Positions 7,864 through 16,105 of a stretch of 42,220 nt of DNA are shown here, piece after piece. The position numbers and the translations under genes are program-made. The notes below the pieces were generated by a model, which saw only the letters and a program-made list of their open reading frames with translations, searched no databases and was not told where the DNA came from. Numbering within the stretch: the first letter of the stretch is position 1; every line of letters begins with the position of its first letter. Origin of the DNA: UMGS172 sp045587185 (lineage in GTDB: Bacteria; Bacillota; Clostridia; Oscillospirales; Acutalibacteraceae). The DNA lies in contig JAZNBS010000026.1 in assembly GCA_045587185.1 (NCBI GenBank), positions 1 through 42,220 of the forward strand, in the 5' to 3' direction.

Positions 7864-8964
7864 GTGGCAATAAGCGTAACCCGTTCCTCAATGCCCGATT
7901 TTGAGGAGTATTGTGAAGAAATAAAAGACCTTTGGGAAAGTCATTGGCTGACAAATATGGGCGCAAAGCACAAGAAGTTGCAGTCGTTGCTTGAAGATTA
8001 TCTAAGTGTGCCACACGTGACACTTTATACTAACGGTCACCTGGCATTGGAGAATATCATTGAAGCAATGAATTTTCCGAAAGGCTCAGAGATAATCACA
8101 ACACCGTTTACCTTTGCTTCAACAACACATGCAATTGTCAGAAGCGGTATGACGCCTGTATTCTGTGATATAAACGAAACCGATTATACTATTGATGTAA
8201 GTAAAATTGAACCGCTTATAACCGATAAGACGGTGGCAATAATGCCCGTTCATGTTTACGGCAATGTGTGTGATTATGAGGCAATTGAAAGCATTGCACA
8301 AAAGCATAGCGTTAAGGTTATTTACGATGCCGCCCACGCTTTCGGTGTTGTGAAAAACGGTGTAAGCGTTGCAAGTATGGGTGATGCATCAATGTTCAGT
8401 TTTCACGCAACCAAGGTGTTTAACACCATTGAGGGCGGTTGTGTCTGTTTTAAAGATGATGGGCAGGTGCAACTGATGAATAATCTGAAAAACTTTGGTA
8501 TAACAGGACCCGAAACGGTGGTTTATTGTGGCGGAAATGCCAAAATGAATGAGTTTCAGGCCGCAATGGGCATATGTAATCTTCGCCATATTGATGCTGA
8601 GATTCAAAAGCGCAAGGCTGTAGCTGACAGGTATTTTGAACGGCTTGACGGTGTCAAAGGCATCAAGTTAAACCGTGTGCCCGATGATGTGAAATTTAAT
8701 TACGCATATTTCCCTGTTGTGTTTGACGGTTATAAATACACCCGTGATGAGGTTTTTGCACGTTTAAAAGAACACGATATTATCGCCAGAAAGTATTTCT
8801 ACCCGTTGACCAACAGTTTTGACTGTTATAAAGGACTGCCCACAGCCGATGTGGGAAAAACTCCCGTTGCGGAACATATTGCCGAAAGGGTACTGACGTT
8901 ACCTATGTACGCAGACCTTTCGATTGAAAATGTTGATAAAATTTGTGATATTATTCTTGATTGA
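7864..8964 (+). CDS. DegT/DnrJ/EryC1/StrS aminotransferase (VioA/FdtB-like)
   Basis: This 366-residue PLP enzyme has T-N-G-H-L-A-L-E-N (PLP phosphate site), Y-D-A-A-H-A-F-G (ring-stacking Asp) and S-F-H-A-T-K-V-F-N-T-I-E-G-G with the Schiff-base lysine. The last motif resembles enzymes that aminate dTDP-4-keto-6-deoxy sugars. The GTG at 7864 follows AAGGGGTG at 7851-7858; the ATG at 7862 is out of frame and stops after three codons. It lies 12 bases from the ATP-grasp gene and 20 bases from the dehydratase gene, in one transcript. It differs strongly from the DegT protein at 649, so the locus handles at least two amino sugars. The precise sugar is uncertain. Confidence 0.87.
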   Translation: MAISVTRSSMPDFEEYCEEIKDLWESHWLTNMGAKHKKLQSLLEDYLSVPHVTLYTNGHLALENIIEAMNFPKGSEIITTPFTFASTTHAIVRSGMTPVFCDINETDYTIDVSKIEPLITDKTVAIMPVHVYGNVCDYEAIESIAQKHSVKVIYDAAHAFGVVKNGVSVASMGDASMFSFHATKVFNTIEGGCVCFKDDGQVQLMNNLKNFGITGPETVVYCGGNAKMNEFQAAMGICNLRHIDAEIQKRKAVADRYFERLDGVKGIKLNRVPDDVKFNYAYFPVVFDGYKYTRDEVFARLKEHDIIARKYFYPLTNSFDCYKGLPTADVGKTPVAEHIAERVLTLPMYADLSIENVDKICDIILD

Positions 8965-8984
8965 ACATAAAAGGGGTTATAGTT

Positions 8985-10031
8985 ATGTCTTTATTTAAAG
9001 GAAAAACTTTGCTTATCACCGGTGGTACCGGTAGTTTCGGAAATGCTGTGCTCAACCGTTTCCTCAAGACCGATATCGGTGAAATCCGCATTTTCTCGCG
9101 AGATGAGAAGAAGCAGGATGATATGCGTCATGAGTTTCAGGCCAAAATGCCTGAGGTGGCTGACAAAATAAGTTTCTATATAGGCGATGTCCGCGATTTG
9201 GCTTCGGTTAGGAACGCTATGCACGGAGTTGATTACATTTTCCACGCTGCCGCATTGAAACAGGTTCCGTCTTGCGAATTCTTCCCCATTGAGGCGGTGA
9301 AGACAAATGTTATCGGTACCGAAAATGTGTTGACCGCCGCCATTGACGCGGGTGTTAAGAATATCGTTTGCCTTTCAACCGATAAGGCGGCATATCCCGT
9401 TAACGCAATGGGCACCTCAAAGGCAATGATGGAAAAGGTTATTGTTGCAAAATCAAGAACTGTTTCTCCCGAAAAGACCAAGATTTGTTGCACACGTTAT
9501 GGTAATGTTATGTGTTCAAGAGGTTCGGTAATTCCGCTTTGGATTGAGCAGATAAAACAAGGCAAACCCATTACCATAACTGAGCCCTCTATGACACGTT
9601 TTATTATGTCATTGGATGAGGCGGTTGACCTTGTTCTGTTTGCGTTCCAGAACGGTGAGTCGGGTGATATTTTGGTACAAAAGGCACCTGCTTGCACTAT
9701 CGAGGTGTTGGCAAAGGCAGTTACTGGGTTGTTTAATCCTGAAACTGAGATTAAGGTTATCGGCATCCGTCACGGTGAGAAGATGTATGAGACGTTGCTC
9801 ACTAACGAGGAATGTTCCAACGCATTTGATATGGGAGAGTTTTACCGTGTACCATGTGACAAGCGCGGATTAAATTACGATAAGTATTTCAAAGAGGGTG
9901 ACGTTGAGCGTAACCCCCTGACCGAATTTAACTCTCACAACACCGAACTTCTGGATGTTGAAGGAGTAAAAGAAAAGTTGTTATCGTTGCAGTATATCCG
10001 CGACGAACTCAAAGCGATGGGAAGAATTTGA
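8985..10031 (+). CDS. capE: UDP-N-acetylglucosamine 4,6-dehydratase, CapE/FnlA-like
   Basis: It converts UDP-GlcNAc to a 4-keto-6-deoxy intermediate by an inverting mechanism, the first step toward UDP-N-acetyl-L-fucosamine. The Rossmann site T-G-G-T-G-S-F-G is at residues 12-19. The active site reads L-S-T-D-K-A-A-Y-P-V-N-A-M-G-T-S-K, with Met in the YxxxK place, a hallmark of this subgroup. H-G-E-K-M-Y-E-T-L is near residue 260. The ATG at 8985 has AAGGGG 8 bases upstream and is preferred over the TTG at 8961. It is followed by genes for CapF- and CapG-like enzymes, with one nucleotidyltransferase-like gene inserted between capE and capF, which makes the pathway call strong. Confidence 0.88.
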   Translation: MSLFKGKTLLITGGTGSFGNAVLNRFLKTDIGEIRIFSRDEKKQDDMRHEFQAKMPEVADKISFYIGDVRDLASVRNAMHGVDYIFHAAALKQVPSCEFFPIEAVKTNVIGTENVLTAAIDAGVKNIVCLSTDKAAYPVNAMGTSKAMMEKVIVAKSRTVSPEKTKICCTRYGNVMCSRGSVIPLWIEQIKQGKPITITEPSMTRFIMSLDEAVDLVLFAFQNGESGDILVQKAPACTIEVLAKAVTGLFNPETEIKVIGIRHGEKMYETLLTNEECSNAFDMGEFYRVPCDKRGLNYDKYFKEGDVERNPLTEFNSHNTELLDVEGVKEKLLSLQYIRDELKAMGRI

Positions 10032-10033
10032 TT

Positions 10034-11212
10034 ATGACCGAAACCGCAAAAACAGCAGTAATTGCACTTGTGAAAAGCGCAATTACTGGCAAGGCTTGTG
10101 AATTGCCTTCTAATGTGGACTTAAAACAGCTTTACAAATTTGCATACAGACAAAATATAGTTCCGCTTTTGTATTACGGAATGGTAAATTCCAACTGCGG
10201 TGTGGATACCGAGGTGGGGGAGAAGTTTTTTCTGACCACCTGTCAGTATATTTCAATAGCAGAACAGCAGGACGGATTTATTTCAACATTGCTTGAAGAG
10301 TTTGAAAGGGAAAAAATCAAATATATGCCGCTTAAAGGCACAACATTGCGTGCGCTATATCCCAAACCTGAAATGCGCGCGATGGGTGACAGTGATATTT
10401 TGATTGATTTGTCCCAATATGACGTCATCAAAACCATAATGGAACGTCTTGGCTATACCGAGGGTGTTGAAAGTGACCATGAGTTGGTCTGGTCGCGGGA
10501 TTGTGTGTGTATTGAACTGCACAAAAGGTTGATTCCGTCTTACAATAAGGATTATTATGCTTATTTCGGCAACGGTTGGGACAGAGCAAAGCCTCAAAAT
10601 AACAGCTCTCGTCATGCTTTGTCTGATGAAGATAATCTGGTTTATCTGTTTACTCATTTTGCCAAGCACTACCGCGATGCAGGTATTGGAATAAAGCATT
10701 TGATTGACATAAAGTTGTACCTCGAGAAATATGAACTTGATTTCGATTATCTTAAAGAGCAATTTGAAAAATTAAAACTGTGGGAGTTTTTCAATAACGT
10801 ACGAAATACTATTGAGGTATGGTTTTATGACCGAAAGGACGACGAAGTCACCCGTGCAATAACTGATAAAATTCTGCTTGGCGGCGCTTTCGGTACAAAA
10901 GAAGCGCAACTGTCTTCGGCCGCCTTGAAAGAGAAAAAACAAGGTCAGAACATGGTCAGGACCGCGCGGGTTATTACAGCAATTTTCCCACCGTATAAGA
11001 ATATGTCTTTGCTTTTCCCTGTGTTGAAAAAGGCACCTGTCTTTTTGCCGATTTTTTGGATGTGGCGTATTATTTACACTACTTTCAACAAAAAAGGTGT
11101 GTTAGCAAGGCATTATAACGTGATAAAAGAACTGACCCCCGAAAGAATAACTCAATATGAAAATGAGTTGAATTTGGTTGGTTTGGATTACCGTTTTGAA
11201 GAGGATGATTGA
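10034..11212 (+). CDS. NTP_transf_5-like nucleotidyltransferase-family protein, copy 1
   Basis: This protein of about 392 residues belongs to the uncharacterised nucleotidyltransferase family PF14907, judged by layout. A helical N-terminal half precedes Y-M-P-L-K-G-T-T-L-R-A-L-Y-P and G-D-S-D-I-L-I-D near residue 120; the two Asp residues are the expected metal ligands. It then has L-E-L-H-like I-E-L-H-K-R and F-T-H-F-A-K-H-Y-R-D-A-G-I-G-I-K-H-L-I-D. I chose ATG 10034 because GGGAAG sits at 10019-10024; a TTG at 10028 overlaps the capE stop. Relatives occur with PqqD and HPr-kinase-like genes in peptide-modification clusters and in clostridial polysaccharide loci. Substrate is unknown. A second copy lies at 13624. 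Confidence 0.75.
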   Translation: MTETAKTAVIALVKSAITGKACELPSNVDLKQLYKFAYRQNIVPLLYYGMVNSNCGVDTEVGEKFFLTTCQYISIAEQQDGFISTLLEEFEREKIKYMPLKGTTLRALYPKPEMRAMGDSDILIDLSQYDVIKTIMERLGYTEGVESDHELVWSRDCVCIELHKRLIPSYNKDYYAYFGNGWDRAKPQNNSSRHALSDEDNLVYLFTHFAKHYRDAGIGIKHLIDIKLYLEKYELDFDYLKEQFEKLKLWEFFNNVRNTIEVWFYDRKDDEVTRAITDKILLGGAFGTKEAQLSSAALKEKKQGQNMVRTARVITAIFPPYKNMSLLFPVLKKAPVFLPIFWMWRIIYTTFNKKGVLARHYNVIKELTPERITQYENELNLVGLDYRFEEDD

Positions 11213-11215
11213 TTT

Positions 11216-12418
11216 ATGAACATACTTGTTACGGGTTCCAAGGGTTTTGTCGGTAAAAATCTGGTTGCCGCTTTAAAGAATATCAAAGACGGCAAGGACA
11301 GAACACAGCCCGAACTTAAAATTGAAGAAATTTTTGAGTATGATATTGATACCTCAAAAGATGTGCTCGAAACTGCCTGCAGCAAGGCGGATTTCGTTTT
11401 TAACCTTGCCGGTGTAAACCGTCCGAAAGAGACAGGGGAGTTTGTGCAAGGGAATTTTGGCTTTGCGTCCGAACTGCTTGATACGCTCGAGAAGTATAAT
11501 AATACCTGTCCCGTAATGCTTTCATCTTCCACCCAAGCCTCTTTGGTTGGCCGATTTGCGGGAAGTGTTTATGGCGAGTCTAAAAAGATGGGTGAGGAAC
11601 TGTTTTTCAATTACTCAGCCAAAACAGGTGCCAAAGTGTTGGTATATCGTTTCCCCAACGTTTTCGGTAAATGGTGCCGTCCCAACTATAACAGTGCCGT
11701 TGCAACATTTTGCAATAATATTGCAAACGACCTGCCTATTACGGTGAATGACCCTTCAGTGCAGTTGGAGTTGGTTTATATTGACGATATCGTGGACGAA
11801 ATGATGTTGGCCTTGCAGGAAAAAGAACATCACTGCGAGTTTGACGGTGCCGATTTTGTTCTGACCGCAAACGGACGTTATTGTGCCGTTCCTGTCACAC
11901 ATAAGGTTTTGCTTCGTGAAATTGTTGAATTACTCAACAATTTCCACGGTCAGTCCACAACACTCACAATGCCTGAGATTCCTTTGGGCAGTTTTGCAAA
12001 AAAATTATACTCAACCTACCTTTCGTACTTGCCAAAGGAAAAGGTGGCTTTTCCCTTGAAAATGAATATTGATGACCGTGGCAGTTTTACCGAACTGTTA
12101 AAGACAGAAAAATGCGGTCAGTTCAGCGTCAATATTTCAAAACCGGGTATTGTGAAGGGTCAGCATTGGCACCACACCAAGTGGGAGTTATTTATTGTTG
12201 TCAGCGGTAAGGGACTCATTCAGCAACGTAAAATAGGTACCGATGAGGTTTTGAATTTTTATGTTTCAGGTGAAAAAATAGAGGCAGTTCATATGTTGCC
12301 GGGGTATACACACAACATTATAAATTTGAGCGAAACGGATGACCTTGTTACCGTTATGTGGGCAAACGAGTGCTTTGACCCCAATAAACCAGACACATTT
12401 TTTGAGGTGGTAGAATAA
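11216..12418 (+). CDS. capF: CapF-like bifunctional epimerase/reductase of UDP-L-FucNAc synthesis
   Basis: The 400-residue protein has two domains. Residues 1 to about 270 form an extended SDR with T-G-S-K-G-F-V-G-K-N at 6-15 and the catalytic Y-G-E-S-K. Residues from about 280 form a cupin with H-W-H-H-T-K-W-E-L-F, which holds the metal-binding histidines. This SDR-cupin fusion is the signature of CapF, where the cupin epimerises at C3 and the SDR reduces C4 with NADPH. It starts two bases after the preceding gene and its stop overlaps the start of capG (TAATG), so translation is coupled. Confidence 0.88.
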   Translation: MNILVTGSKGFVGKNLVAALKNIKDGKDRTQPELKIEEIFEYDIDTSKDVLETACSKADFVFNLAGVNRPKETGEFVQGNFGFASELLDTLEKYNNTCPVMLSSSTQASLVGRFAGSVYGESKKMGEELFFNYSAKTGAKVLVYRFPNVFGKWCRPNYNSAVATFCNNIANDLPITVNDPSVQLELVYIDDIVDEMMLALQEKEHHCEFDGADFVLTANGRYCAVPVTHKVLLREIVELLNNFHGQSTTLTMPEIPLGSFAKKLYSTYLSYLPKEKVAFPLKMNIDDRGSFTELLKTEKCGQFSVNISKPGIVKGQHWHHTKWELFIVVSGKGLIQQRKIGTDEVLNFYVSGEKIEAVHMLPGYTHNIINLSETDDLVTVMWANECFDPNKPDTFFEVVE

Positions 12419-13602
12419 TGGATATTAAATTGGATTGCAACGGTGTTAGTTTTCAGAACAACGGCAAATTGAAACTTCTGATTATCGTGGGCACTCGTCC
12501 CGAAATAATCCGTCTTGCCGCAGTCATCAACAAGTGCCGTGAGTATTTTGACTGTGTGTTGGCACACACGGGTCAGAATTATGACTATAACCTTAACGGC
12601 GTATTCTTTAAAGATTTAAAACTTCGTGACCCCGAAGTCTATATGAATGCTGTGGGTGATGATTTGGGTGCAACCATCGGTAATATTATCAACTGCTCTT
12701 ACAAGTTAATGGCCGAAATAAAGCCTGATGCATTGCTTATTTTGGGTGATACCAATTCGTGCCTTTCGGCTATCGCTGCCAAGAGGTTGCATATTCCCAT
12801 TTTCCATATGGAAGCGGGCAACCGTTGTAAGGACGAATGTCTGCCTGAGGAAACCAACCGCAGAATTGTTGATATTATTTCGGACGTCAACCTTGCATAC
12901 TCTGAGCACGCAAGAAGATATCTGCACGAATGCGGTCTGCCGAAAGAGAGGACCTATGTTACGGGTTCGCCTATGGCAGAGGTTTTGCACAACAACCTTG
13001 CGGATATCAAGGCGTCGGATGTTCATTCGCGTCTTGGACTTCAAAAGGGAAAGTATATTTTGCTTTCGGCCCACAGGGAAGAGAATATAGATACCGAAAA
13101 GAACTTCTTGTCGTTGTTCAATGCCATAAACAAGATGGCTGAAAAGTATGATATGCCCATACTTTATTCCTGTCATCCCCGTTCCAAAAAACGTCTTGAG
13201 ACAAGCGGTTTCAAACTTGACAAGCGTGTAATTCAGCACGAGCCGTTGGGCTTCCACGACTACAACTGTCTGCAGATGAACGCTTTTGCTGTTGTTTCTG
13301 ACAGTGGCACGTTGCCCGAGGAATCGAGTTTCTTTTTGAGTGTCGGAAGTCCGTTCCCTGCGGTTTGTATCCGCACTTCAACCGAGCGTCCTGAGGCTTT
13401 GGACAAGGCTTGTTTTATTCTTGCAGGTATTGACGAGCACAGTCTTTTGCAGGCTGTAGATACCGCCGTGGAAATGAACAAGAACGGTGATATCGGCATC
13501 CCTGTACCGACATATGTTGAGGAAAATGTCTCCACTAAAGTGGTTAAGATAATCCAGTCTTACACAGGTGTTGTAAACAAAATGGTCTGGAGAAAGTTCT
13601 AA
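12418..13602 (+). CDS. capG: UDP-N-acetyl-hexosamine 2-epimerase, CapG/FnlC-like
   Basis: This non-hydrolysing epimerase of the WecB fold inverts C2 to finish UDP-N-acetyl-L-fucosamine. The 394 residues include V-G-T-R-P-E-I-I-R near residue 23, H-T-G-Q-N-Y-D-Y-N-L, L-G-D-T-N-S-C-L and H-M-E-A-G-N-R-C-K-D-E-C-L-P-E-E-T-N-R-R. S-D-S-G-T-L-P-E-E-S-S-F lies near residue 300, where the UDP phosphates bind. GAGGTGG at 12404-12410 precedes the ATG. Plain WecB making UDP-ManNAc is the alternative, but position after CapF and the C-rich R-C-K-D-E-C-L segment favour CapG. Confidence 0.88.
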   Translation: MDIKLDCNGVSFQNNGKLKLLIIVGTRPEIIRLAAVINKCREYFDCVLAHTGQNYDYNLNGVFFKDLKLRDPEVYMNAVGDDLGATIGNIINCSYKLMAEIKPDALLILGDTNSCLSAIAAKRLHIPIFHMEAGNRCKDECLPEETNRRIVDIISDVNLAYSEHARRYLHECGLPKERTYVTGSPMAEVLHNNLADIKASDVHSRLGLQKGKYILLSAHREENIDTEKNFLSLFNAINKMAEKYDMPILYSCHPRSKKRLETSGFKLDKRVIQHEPLGFHDYNCLQMNAFAVVSDSGTLPEESSFFLSVGSPFPAVCIRTSTERPEALDKACFILAGIDEHSLLQAVDTAVEMNKNGDIGIPVPTYVEENVSTKVVKIIQSYTGVVNKMVWRKF

Positions 13603-13623
13603 GTAAGTTAAAGGAAGGTAAAA

Positions 13624-14799
13624 ATGGACGGTCAAACACTGAAACTGTTGTTATCGCTTGTTAGTTCGGCCGTTTTTGGCCATCTTATAACCGAAGATGA
13701 TAAGCAACTGCTCAATGATGAGAAACTGCGTGAATTGGTTACTGTTGCGGAAAAGTATAAACTTTTGCCGATTGTGGTTCAGGCCTTGTTTTTGAATGGT
13801 TTGCTTGACGACGGAACTCCTCTTCTAAAGGGTCTGAAAAAACTGCAGATAAAATATGTTTACAGGGTTCAGCAATGGGAGTATGAATTAGACCGTATAT
13901 GTGAAACGCTGGAGAGTTCGGACATAGATTTCGTACCCCTCAAGGGTGCCGTAATAAGAAACCTTTATCCCGAACAATGGATGCGCACCAGTTGTGATAT
14001 TGATGTGTTGGTTGAAACTGAACGGGTACATAAGGCTTGTGAGATTCTTGTCCAAAAACTTGGATATACGGCTAACAAGCACGGCAGTTATGACATTAAA
14101 CTTTTGACTCCAAGCGAGATATATCTTGAATTGCATTATAGTCTTGTTGACAACGGTTTGGGCAGGGATGTTACCCATGCGCTTGAAGGCACGTGGGAGC
14201 ACACCGAAACATCTGAAGGGTGCGAGCACCACAGAGTTTTCAGTAACGAGTTTTTGATGCTATATCATATTATCCATATGGCTAAGCATATGTTCAGCGG
14301 CGGTTGCGGAATCAGAGCGTTTGTTGATTTGAAACTGATGCGAGAAAAACTCCAGTATGATGCGCAAAAGTTTTCAGACTTATTGAAAAATACGTCTATG
14401 TTGACGTTTTACAACGTTTGCTGCGAACTGTGTGAGGTATGGTTCACGGAAAAAGAACATAGTGAGATAACAAAGCGTTTGGAAAACTATGTGTTAAGCG
14501 GAGGTGCTTACGGCACCTGTAAAAACTATGCCGCAGTTGAGCAGATAAAGGGCAGAAGTAAGGCAAAGCAGTTTTTTGATTTGTTGTTTTTGTCTGCCGA
14601 AAATATGAAACGGAATTACCCCATATTAAATAAACGTCCGTGGCTTTTGCCGTTTTATCATATCATAAGGTGGTTTAATGTTTTCAACAAATCGAAACGT
14701 CGCAGAATTGATACAATTATATCCGCAAACGATTCTGTAACGGATGAGAACATTGCTGAAATATTAAGTCTTATGACCGATTTGGAACTGAAAAAGTAA
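13624..14799 (+). CDS. NTP_transf_5-like nucleotidyltransferase-family protein, copy 2
   Basis: The 391-residue protein is a diverged relative of the one at 10034. It shares the helical N-terminal half, F-V-P-L-K-G-A-V-I-R-N-L-Y-P, the metal motif S-C-D-I-D-V-L-V near residue 120, a L-E-L-H-Y-S-L motif and H-I-I-H-M-A-K-H-M-F-S-G-G-C-G-I-R-A-F-V-D-L-K. Both copies end with a similar basic, aromatic tail after G-G-A-[FY]-G-T. A ribosome site AAGGAAGG lies upstream. It is the last gene before the terminator at 14815. The Cap genes sit between the two copies, so the pair may act on the FucNAc-containing product or its carrier; this is inference. Confidence 0.73.
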   Translation: MDGQTLKLLLSLVSSAVFGHLITEDDKQLLNDEKLRELVTVAEKYKLLPIVVQALFLNGLLDDGTPLLKGLKKLQIKYVYRVQQWEYELDRICETLESSDIDFVPLKGAVIRNLYPEQWMRTSCDIDVLVETERVHKACEILVQKLGYTANKHGSYDIKLLTPSEIYLELHYSLVDNGLGRDVTHALEGTWEHTETSEGCEHHRVFSNEFLMLYHIIHMAKHMFSGGCGIRAFVDLKLMREKLQYDAQKFSDLLKNTSMLTFYNVCCELCEVWFTEKEHSEITKRLENYVLSGGAYGTCKNYAAVEQIKGRSKAKQFFDLLFLSAENMKRNYPILNKRPWLLPFYHIIRWFNVFNKSKRRRIDTIISANDSVTDENIAEILSLMTDLELKK

Positions 14800-14814
14800 A
14801 ATAATAAAGTATTT

Positions 14815-14868
14815 ACCCGAAAAAAACTTGGCGAAATTTTCATAATGCCAACTTCTTTTCGGGTTTTG
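14815..14868 (+). terminator. Terminator of the polysaccharide operon
   Basis: ACCCGAAAA..TTGGC at 14815-14832 pairs with 14847-14864, an 18-base stem with two mismatches, and TTTT follows. It separates the operon from the convergent yitT-type gene. Confidence 0.75.
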
Positions 14869-14909
14869 TTATAATATGAAATTTGGGTTAGACGTTGATT
14901 CATAAAAAG

Positions 14910-15815
14910 TCATCTAGTCCAACCCTGACCGTTTATCTCATGGGCTTTGGTAATTGTGACAAAAGCGTTATTGTCATTTCGGTTGACGATGTTAAGAAGT
15001 TCGGAATACTGACGCATTGAAAAGGTTACCATAAGCATTGTTTTGGAGGTTTTTGAATAACCGCCGGTAACCTCGACAAGCGTTGTTGTGCGTTCCAATT
15101 TTTCTATAATCTCTTGGTTTATCTCACTGTGTTTTTCCGAGATGATTTGCGCTGTCAGAGCCTTTTGGCCGCCAACAAATATCTTGTCAACCATCAAAGC
15201 CGAAACAAACACCGAAATAATACCTATGAGCGTCAGCACAAGGTCGTTTAAAATAAAAATTCCAAGAATAATGGGCAGTGAATCGACGATGAATATGACC
15301 ACCGAACTGCGTAATCTTTTGGCAAATTTGCATATAACGAAAGCAATAACGTCGGTTCCACCTGTAGAACCGCCACCGAGAAATGCAACGGAACACCCAA
15401 GTCCTATTAAAACACCGCCGAAAAGTGCAGATATTAACAGAACTACATCGGTGTGCGGAGAGTTTTCTAGACATAACACACCGCCCATCACATCGGGCGA
15501 TGTCAGTTTTGAAAATAATGTTATAAACGGGGGATAGATAACGGTGGAAATGAGGGTTTTGGCGGCAAAACTTTTGCCAAGTATCAAGAATCCTGTCAAA
15601 AACAAACTCCATGACATTACGGTTATGAGCAAGTCTACCGTAACAAACTCGAAAGGAATAATCTTTTCTAAAACAATCGCAAAACCTGACATTCCTCCTA
15701 CAACAAGGTCAAACGGGATAATAAACACCGCCGTTCCAAAGGCAAGAATAAGCGTTCCAACTACAGTAAGACCAATATTTTTAAACATTGGAGAATATTT
15801 CCGGATTTTGAGCAT
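14910..15815 (-). CDS. YitT-family membrane protein (DUF161 plus DUF2179)
   Basis: The 301-residue protein has five or six hydrophobic segments in residues 15-190, with the glycine-rich F-L-G-G-G-S-T-G-G-T-D-V-I-A characteristic of DUF161. A cytoplasmic C-terminal domain follows from about 215, containing T-T-L-V-E-V-T-G-G-Y-S and ending N-N-A-F-V-T-I-T-K-A-H-E-I-N-G, the DUF2179 signature. A GAGGTG site precedes the ATG. Function in the family is not established. It is a single gene facing the polysaccharide operon. Confidence 0.88.
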   Translation of the reverse strand: MLKIRKYSPMFKNIGLTVVGTLILAFGTAVFIIPFDLVVGGMSGFAIVLEKIIPFEFVTVDLLITVMSWSLFLTGFLILGKSFAAKTLISTVIYPPFITLFSKLTSPDVMGGVLCLENSPHTDVVLLISALFGGVLIGLGCSVAFLGGGSTGGTDVIAFVICKFAKRLRSSVVIFIVDSLPIILGIFILNDLVLTLIGIISVFVSALMVDKIFVGGQKALTAQIISEKHSEINQEIIEKLERTTTLVEVTGGYSKTSKTMLMVTFSMRQYSELLNIVNRNDNNAFVTITKAHEINGQGWTR

Positions 15816-15976
15816 TATTACACCTCTTTTTTATATAGTATTTGTAATTTGCTATTCGTGATACTCAAAAACTGTAAGCTGTTATCTAAAGGTGTTGCTT
15901 TAAGAACTATAGATGATTCGGTTTGTATAATAATACTGCGGTTTATGAAATCAGGTTATTATTGCCAAACATAAAA

Positions 15977-15992
15977 CCACAATATATTGTGT
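15977..15992. promoter_or_regulatory. NrdR box 1 upstream of nrdD
   Basis: The 16-mer CCACAATATATTGTGT contains a perfect 14-base palindrome (CACAATATATTGTG) and matches the published pattern ACAcwAtATaTwGTGT at almost every position as I recall it. It lies upstream of the nrdD -35 element. NrdR represses ribonucleotide reductase genes when dATP is plentiful. Confidence 0.65.
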
Positions 15993-16005
15993 CAATTCAA
16001 AACGC

Positions 16006-16021
16006 CGACAACAAAATGTGT
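16006..16021. promoter_or_regulatory. NrdR box 2, degenerate
   Basis: CGACAACAAAATGTGT keeps the C-A-A and GTGT parts of the box pattern but only about 11 of 16 positions. NrdR boxes normally occur in pairs; the 13-base gap here is slightly shorter than the usual 15 or 16, so this second site is less certain. Confidence 0.4.
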
Positions 16022-16031
16022 AAATTTGCTA

Positions 16032-16060
16032 TTGACAAATCAAGTTTTGTTTGGTACAAT
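16032..16060 (+). promoter_or_regulatory. Promoter of nrdD
   Basis: TTGACA at 16032-16037 and TACAAT at 16055-16060 are separated by 17 bases. Transcription would start near 16067, about 40 bases before the nrdD ATG. Confidence 0.8.
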
Positions 16061-16105
16061 ACTCATACACAAAAATTGACGTATAATAATTTAGAGGATG
16101 AATGT

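Noticed and set aside
1..14799. Prophage or integrative element boundary at the polysaccharide locus
   Set aside because: I saw no integrase, transposase, attachment repeats or tRNA at either side of the region within the window.
15088..15537. Plus-strand reading frame inside the yitT-type gene
   Set aside because: It is the complement of a well-conserved membrane protein gene and has no ribosome site or recognisable protein features.
15923..16105. N-terminal extension of NrdD from an upstream TTG
   Set aside because: It would include the promoter and NrdR-like boxes, and the ATP-cone domain begins exactly at ATG 16106.
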